Shown here: piece after piece, positions 57,842 to 64,000 of the stretch
Layout of the letters: each line of letters opens with the position of its first letter
Numbering within the stretch: the first letter of the stretch is position 1
From: Cymodocea nodosa
Lineage: Eukaryota; Streptophyta; Magnoliopsida; Alismatales; Cymodoceaceae
DNA: 64,000 nt
NCBI GenBank assembly: GCA_036874045.1
Contig: CM072342.1
Location: 9,387,501-9,451,500, forward strand
Direction: 5' to 3'
Notes under the pieces: generated by a model
Database searches by the model: none
What the model was told of the DNA's origin: nothing
Seen by the model: only the letters and a program-made list of their open reading frames with translations
Position numbers and translations under genes: made by a program

Positions 57842-59692
57842 TGTTTAGAATGAAAAAGTGCATATTATTAACAGTTAAATGATGGTTAATTGCATAATAT
57901 TTAGCTTATCATATGAGAATTAAGCCATTATGTTATAATTGCACTGTTATATGCTTTAATTGAAGAATCTGCTTAATTTTGGGGAATTAATGTTAATTTA
58001 GTACATTTATGAACTGTCGTTAAATTGCAGGTTGTGAAATTCTTAAGTATCTGAAAATGCATCTAAGCATTGGATAGTTATACCTGTAACTCTCCGGAAT
58101 GTTATTTTATGTTTAAACTGCTGTTGACACGTGTTGAGAGCTAGTAGATTTACTTACGTTAAACTCGTTAAGTTAGTATAACTGCACGCGTTGAGTTACA
58201 TGAAAATACACTAAGGCAACGTGTTAGGTTAGTGTTATAAACTTAAGTTGTTATTTTTGCACGTGTTTTATAGTTAATTCAACGAATAAAGTCTGTTGAG
58301 TTATCTGTAACTCCACAAACTATATATTTTCTAATATGCAACTGTAGCGGTTGCAGGAACAGATAGTTGGAAGGAAAAACCATGTTTGCATGTATCACGC
58401 AGGAACTCAATCGTGCTTGGAGAAGGAAGCATCCCCGTTGATCTAAAGGAAGGAAATCCAACCGACCATTCAAGCAGAAGCAATTACCATTGAAGAAATA
58501 TAAAAGAAAAGAAGAAAAAAAGAAAGAGTATGATCGATGGACGGCCAATGTATACAAAGGAGGAGCACCGAGCTTTCTGTAGAAAGTATCGGCGATTCTC
58601 CGAAGTATCACACCAACCATCGTATCACCACCTTAATCACCAATCATCGAAGGTCTGTGAGGATACTTGCCTGATGTCGGGTCAATTCCGAGCCAAACAC
58701 AATGCCTGACAACCACTGTGAGGAGTGATCGCGTCGCGGGAAGGGAAGACATTTTCACCAAGCGCCAACTCATATTTCAGGAGATCGTAAAGCTTTTAGC
58801 CTTGGCTTCGGGTTGATGCCTGTATGCTGAAGAGGAGATCATCTTGCAATTCTAGACTCGCGATTCTATAGGGAGAGGAGACAGAATTGTAAGTGGTTCA
58901 ATTTTTAGTGGTGTAATCGCGTTGCAAGTAGTGTCGGAAGTATTTACTATCAAGTGAAATTACTTTACATTTCACCTTTCGCCCATCACATCAAAACAAA
59001 AATACCAAAAACAATTTATCTTTGTTTGTATGTTGTATTTGAGTTTTGTATTATTGGTGTTGTATCATGATTAATGATATCTGTATCAATTTTATGATTG
59101 TTTTATGTTAGTTTTAATTTTATAGTTTACTAAAATTGGTTCGTACAAAACAACTTAAAAATTTTAATGGTTACTGTTTGAATCATCTGAATGTTAGTAT
59201 TACATAATGATAAATCCAATGTTAACTAGCATTAAAAAGCTTAATTGATGTTATTTACAATCTGTGGAATCGCCCAATGGTTGGCCGAATCCCTCTATAA
59301 TTAGCAGTATTATAAAGAAGTGACAGGCTCATGGAGTTAACTTAAGTCCACGAGGATAGTCCATTGAGTTATCAATAACTAAACGAACTTAGTCCGTTGA
59401 GTTAACTGTAACTCAATGGAGTGCTTATTGAATATAAATTTGAATTGTTCACAATCAAACATTTCTTAAATTCGTCAGCAATTCCCTGTGGGATCGACCT
59501 GTACTTGCACACTGATACAATAGACATTGTGCACTTGCAGTTAAAGTACAAATTGGAATTAATATCTAAATTGTATTAAAGGTTGTTTGTTTACTTCTAA
59601 AAGAAAGAATCGGCATAAAGATAAATTAACTAAGTAAAAATAGAAGTAACAAATACAAGTTTTTCTAGTGTAGTATTGGGAAAACACGAACA
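57842..59692 (+). repeat. 3' LTR of G2
   Basis: 1,851 bp, matches 43168-45009 with scattered transitions and ends ACACGAACA. The following ACTAACTC is G1 integrase-ORF X spacer (compare GAGTTAGTCAACGAGC at 50051). Confidence 0.92.
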
Positions 59693-60038
59693 ACTAACTC
59701 AAGACTTAATGGAGTAAGCTCATTGAGTTAAGCGTAACTGAACAGACTTCCCATACAAACAGATATAATAAATAAAATAAAATAAAATAAAAATACTTAA
59801 GATAATAGTTTTTCTGTTTTTTACCGGTTTAACTGATACTATGTTTCAGTCAGACCTATTTTTTTACCGATTGAATCGATACTATGTTTCAGTAAAACCA
59901 ATTTTTTTTTTTTACTAAAAATTAATATAGATATTTTTATGTTCCGGTCATACCGATGGATCCAATTGGTTAAAACGTAATGATTTTTATATTTTATAAT
60001 TTTTTTTTTATAAAAATAAAAGAAAAACTGATTTCTTA
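59693..60038 (-). other. G1 spacer after integrase
   Basis: Part of the integrase-ORF X spacer of G1, the rest being 42943-43167. It has an AAAAT run at 59768-59793 and a 43-46 bp duplication at 59821-59909 (units start TTACCGG and TTACCGA, both with GATACTATGTTTCAGT). No gene. Confidence 0.7.
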
Positions 60039-61140
60039 CTAAGTAAAGCTCGTGTAGTCCTCTACTCTAACTTCTTCTATAATTCCAAAGGAGCTTTTTG
60101 GTATTTTCAAAATAGGTCTAAGTCTTTGTCCATTTACTTTAAATATATTCTGATTTTTAGGATTTTCAATCTCAATAGCTCCTCCATAAGGATAAATATT
60201 TCGAAATATGTAAGGTCCTGCCCATCTAGATCTTAATTTTCCTAGATGGTTATGGAGTCTAGCCATATAAAGATAACTTCTTGTCCTATTTTAAAGCTTT
60301 TTGGAATAATTTTCCTATCATGCCAGAATTTCATTTTCACTTTTTCTCTTACAGTCTTCGAATAAGCTTCATTTCTAAATTCTTCTAGTTCAATTAATTA
60401 CATTTTCCTATTTTCAGAAGCTTGATTTAAATTAGTGTTCAGAGTTTTTAATGTCCAATAAGCTTTATGTTCTATTTTAACTAGTAAATGACAACTTTTT
60501 CCATATACTAGCCTAAAAGGTGACATACCTAAGTTTGTCTTATAAGCAGTTCTATAAGTCCAAAGTGCATGTATCAATCTATTAGTCCAATGTGTTCTAG
60601 TAGGATTTACTACTTTTTCTAAGATTAACTTAATTTGTTTGTTTGCACTTTCTACTTGTCCACTTGTTTGCGGATGATATGATGTTGCAATTTTGTGGTT
60701 TACTCCATATTTCTTCATTAAGGCTTCAAAACTTCTATTACAGAAATGAGTTCCTCTATCATTGATAATAGCTTTAGGTATTCCAAATCTGGCAAATATA
60801 TTGGTTCTTTTAAATTGTATTACCACTTTGTTGTCATTAGTTTTTGTAGAAATAGCTTCTATCCATTTAGATACATAGTCCACCCCCAACAATATGTAAT
60901 TAAATTGATTAGACATAAGAAATGGACCCATAAAATCTATTCCCCACACATCAAAGATTTCAACCTCAACAATAAGATTAAGCGGCATCATATTCCTCTT
61001 TGATATTCTTCCTATTTGTTGACATCTTAAACAACTTAAGCAATATTTATGAGCATCTTTGAATAGTGTTGGCCAATAAAATCCACATTGCAGAATTTTA
61101 CAGTAGTTATCCCTGAACCAAAATGCCCTCCATAAGCTTG
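60039..61140 (-). pseudogene. pol: Gypsy integrase of G1
   Basis: Minus-strand pieces 60991-60398 and 60266-60039. The catalytic triad is kept: D in [10 protein letters not shown] in [11 protein letters not shown] in [10 protein letters not shown]. The tail [20 protein letters not shown] ends at TAA 60039. Frameshifts near 61140 and 60300-60400 break it. Confidence 0.9.
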
Positions 61141-62663
61141 GTCATGACAAAAAGACTATGCTCGGATACTCAGTTTCTGTAACACACCTCCTTAAAACCA
61201 AATCAGGACATTTCTTAAATAAGTATGAGTCTTCCCAATAGTAATATTTTACTCTTGAGAAAAACAATTTCTTATCTTGTCTATTCCAATCCTTAGGTGT
61301 TAAACCAATAACTAAGTAATTAACTATGTCTGCATACCAAGGTATTGTGTTGATGGTCATTAATTGTTCATCAGGAAAATTATCCTTAATTTCAATATTT
61401 GATTTTTCTATTTGTAATCTTGATAAATGATCTACTACTACATTCTCACAACCTTTTTTATCTTTAATTTCTAGTTCAAATTCTTGTAATAATAATATCC
61501 ATCGGATCAATCTAGGCTTAGTGTCTTTTTTTTTTATTAGATGTTTTAAAGTTGAATGATCCATGTATACTATTATTTTAGCTCCAATCAGATATGATCT
61601 AAACTTTTCTATGGCAAACACAATAGCTAATAGTTCCTTTTCAGTAGTTGTGTAATTACCTTGAGCATCATTTAAGGTTTTGCTTACATAATGAATCACT
61701 CTAGGAGATTTTTCTATCTTCTGTCCCAACACTAGCTATTTTGCTAAAGTCTTTAATAAATCTTCTATAAAAACCAGTATGTCCTAGAAATGACCTAATA
61801 TCTTTTACTGATTTAGGTTCTGGTAGATTAGAAATTACTTCTATTTTAGCTTTATCTACTTCCAACCCTTTCTTAGAAACATGCCCTAAGACTATTCCTT
61901 GTTTAACCATGAAGTGACATTTTTCCCAATTTAAAACCAGATTTTTTTCCACACAGCGTTTTAATATTAGGTCTAAATTTTTTAAACAAACTTCATATGA
62001 GTTTCCATATACAGTAAAATCATCTATAAATATTTCTAAAAAATCTTTAGTCATTCTAGTAAATATGTCGTGCATACACCTTTGAAAGGTGGCTAGTGCA
62101 TTGCATAATCCGAATAGCATTCTCTTAAAAGTATAAGTTCCATTAGGATAGGTGAAAGTTGTTTTCTCTTGATCCTCTAATGCTACTGGAATTTGATTAT
62201 AACCTGAATACCCATCTAGGAAACAAAAATATTCTTGCCCTACTAATCTTTCTAGCATTTGATCTATAAAAAGTAAGGGAAAATGATCTTTCCTAATCAC
62301 AGCATTCAGCTTTCTATAGTCTATACATACTCTCCAGCCTGATTGAATTCTAGTAGGTATCAACTCTTGACTTTCATTCCTAATAACTGTTAATCCTGAT
62401 TTCTTGGGAACTACATGGATTGGACTAATCCACGAGCTATCAAAAATCGGATGATCTAACCATTTCACTATTTCCTTCCTGACTACTTCTTTAAGGTTTG
62501 GATTTAATCTCTTCTTAGGAATTCTAACAGGTTTAGCATTCTCTTCTAAATATATGTGGTGACAACATAAAGTTGAACTTAACCCTTTTATATCAGTCAT
62601 AGTCCATCCTATTACTTCTTTATAACTTTTCACTATATCTATTAATTTAGCTATTTGATCCAC
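61141..62663 (-). pseudogene. pol: Gypsy RT and RNase H of G1
   Basis: RT is open 62663-61701 with WRVCIDYRKLNAVI, CNALATFQRC and the active site FIDDF. Directly after [13 protein letters not shown] the sequence jumps to [15 protein letters not shown]. About 55-60 codons present in G2, including the first RNase H aspartate (CDASDF), are deleted. The rest of RNase H and the start of integrase run 61732-61142. Confidence 0.9.
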
Positions 62664-63505
62664 TTTTAAATCTGAAGTAGTAATGATTGGACAGGTTCGT
62701 TTCTCTTCCAGAAATATATAGGTTAATTCAGGAGGTAAAGGTTTTAATTCTAAATGTTGCCCATTGAAGCTAGAGCTCCTAATTGAACATTATCATTTTC
62801 TAAATTAACTTCTTCCAGATCTCCTTCTATATTTATGCTTTCACTTTTCTCTAAAGTTTCAGAATTGATTTGCCTATTTAATTCTTCTTGAATCACATCA
62901 TCTAACATATCTCCTTCATCCTCTAAAAAGTCTTTGGTATATAAGGACATTTCTAACTCTTCAAACCTTTCTGGTTTGAAAATATTTAATTGAATATCTT
63001 CATTGCCATATAATAACTTCATTACTCTAGTTTTACAATTTATAACCGCCCTTGATGTTGCTAAAAATGGCCTTCCCAAAATTAAAAATGTATCACTATT
63101 TTTATGCTTAATTTGTTGGAAATCCAAAATTACAATATCAATAGGATATATAAACTTTTTGATTTTAATTAAAACATCCTCTATTTTTCCTCTAGGGTAT
63201 CTTATACTTCTATCAGCTAATTGAATAACCGTACTAGTGGGAGTTAAGCCTTCTAATCCTAAGGATGCAAATATATCACTTGGCATAACATTTATACCTG
63301 CACCTAAGTCTATTAAGGTTCTTTCTAGAATGGTATTTCCTATGGTGCATGATATAACTGGGATTCCGGGATTAGATAATTTTCTAGGAATTTGTGGCAG
63401 AAATAGGGAACTACTTTGCTCAGCTAAAAAGACCTTCCTAAGAATTTTTCGCTCTCTTTTCTTAGTACACCAATCCTTTAGAAATTTAGCACAAGGTGGT
63501 ATTTT
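62664..63505 (-). pseudogene. pol: Gypsy protease of G1
   Basis: Minus strand. PPCAKFLKDWCTKKRER follows the shared TAG, then the core LIDLGAGINVMPSDIFASLG and GRPFLATSRAVIN. Open 63286-62750, with a frameshift near 62755 (LGALAS...GQHLELK). Confidence 0.87.
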
Positions 63506-64000
63506 CTACAATAGATCTAATAAAGGAATGTTAACTTGTACTTTTTCAAAAATTTCTCTAATTTTTTCTTGTTTTTCAAGTATTGTTTGTTGTAATCTTT
63601 CAGGATAGGGTGCTAAAGATTGTGATTTAAAAAATTCTTTTTCTTTCGTTTGATTTGTTTGATCATTTTTAGCTTCATTAAAAGATTCAGATTGTTCTTC
63701 AGTGATTTCTAGATTTTCAGCTATTACATTTTCATTATCATTTTGATTTTTACTCTTATCCACCTTCATATTATTTTCATTTTGAGTTCTTGGTGGTATA
63801 TCAGTTCCAGATCTTAATGTTACACATACATCTTCCAGATTTTCGTTACTCTCATGATGTTTTTGTATATCATTTTCGTGATTATGATCTTCAATTGTTT
63901 TTAGTTTTAAAGTGCATTCTTTAAATTCTCTTGCATTAATATTTTCTTTTTGCTGTATATTTTGCAAATTATGCACATCTATAACATTATAATTTTCATT
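63506..64000 (-). pseudogene. Gag C-terminal linker of G1 (partial, runs off window)
   Basis: Matches 45680-46102 of G2: HNLQNIQQKENINAREF, CVTLRSGTDIPPR (the intact VTLRSG motif), LLDLL and the TAG at 63506-63508, shared with G2. It has a short insertion (MKVDKSKNQND) missing from G2. The start and the zinc-finger part are outside the window. Confidence 0.75.

Larger units (their letters stand above)
43168..59692 (+). mobile_element. Gypsy element G2, LTR to LTR, inserted in G1
   Basis: 16.5 kb Ty3/gypsy element with LTRs of 1,842 and 1,851 bp. Order: PBS, zinc-finger/linker, protease, RT, RNase H, integrase, ORF X, gag, F-box, internal polypurine tract, non-coding block, terminal polypurine tract. 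It lies between integrase and ORF X of G1. Flanks are ACAAG (43163-43167) and ACTAA (59693-59697), an imperfect duplication. The LTRs differ by a few percent, mostly transitions, so the insertion is not recent. Confidence 0.9.
33238..64000 (-). mobile_element. Gypsy element G1, split by G2, 5' end outside window
   Basis: Reverse-strand Ty3/gypsy element. From the right edge on the minus strand: linker, protease, RT, RNase H, integrase (64000-60039), then the G2 insertion, then ORF X, gag, F-box, non-coding block and LTR (42942-33238). The order matches G2 exactly. The primer-site type and DLGA protease suggest Athila/Tat relatives. Most genes are broken. Confidence 0.88.

Noticed and set aside
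58279..58620. Minus-strand 113-residue ORF (and 43658-43885)
   Set aside because: Both are within G2 LTRs, antisense to transcription, and not conserved in length between the two LTRs.
1..64000. CRISPR array or prokaryotic defence island
   Set aside because: The short repeats are LTR motifs and tandem units without uniform spacers, and all recognisable proteins are plant retrotransposon proteins.

Overview
The window is plant nuclear DNA, AT-rich, built almost entirely of nested LTR retrotransposons. The evidence is TG...CA LTRs, an initiator-tRNA-Met primer site (TGGTATCAGAGC) in the Ty1/copia elements, a TGGCGCC-type primer site in the Ty3/gypsy elements, polypurine tracts, gag-pol remnants and a captured F-box gene. 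The large copia elements with a third ORF after pol resemble the SIRE/Maximus lineage, and the gypsy elements resemble Athila/Tat. The species cannot be named from this sequence. No host gene, tRNA, rRNA or CRISPR array is visible.

Block 1 (1-27364) is a three-deep copia nest. Outer element A (+ strand) enters from the left edge with the end of its 5' LTR and ends with its 3' LTR at 25768-27364. Its pol is split at 3811 by element C (- strand, 3812-19932, target duplication GTCTC). C is split by element B (+ strand, 5690-15361, target duplication AGAAT, both LTRs present). B has lost protease, integrase and reverse transcriptase. C has lost RT, RNase H and most of the third ORF. A itself sits in a piece of gypsy LTR (27365-27835).

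Block 2 (27836-33237) is debris: 1.1 kb of unassigned sequence, copia gag pieces in opposite orientations, parts of several reversed copia LTRs, and a small tandem repeat.

Block 3 (33238-64000) holds two gypsy copies. G1 (- strand) covers 33238-43167 and 59693-64000 and runs off the right edge. G2 (+ strand, 43168-59692, LTR to LTR, 16.5 kb) is inserted in it. Both share an unusual order: LTR, primer site, zinc-finger/linker, protease, RT, RNase H, integrase, ORF X, gag capsid, F-box gene, internal polypurine tract, about 1.3 kb of conserved non-coding DNA, terminal polypurine tract, LTR. The gag capsid therefore lies downstream of pol, and an F-box gene has been captured. ORF X and the non-coding block also occur in copia elements A and B, so modules appear to have moved between the two superfamilies.

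A short motif (TAACTCAACGA and its reverse complement TCGTTGAGTTA) is clustered in the gypsy LTRs and ahead of ORF X, gag and F-box, usually followed by a TATA-like box. It also occurs in the copia LTRs. This suggests several transcription units per element, but that is inference. Most ORFs carry stops or frameshifts; the clearest intact one is the G2 gag (53387-54730).
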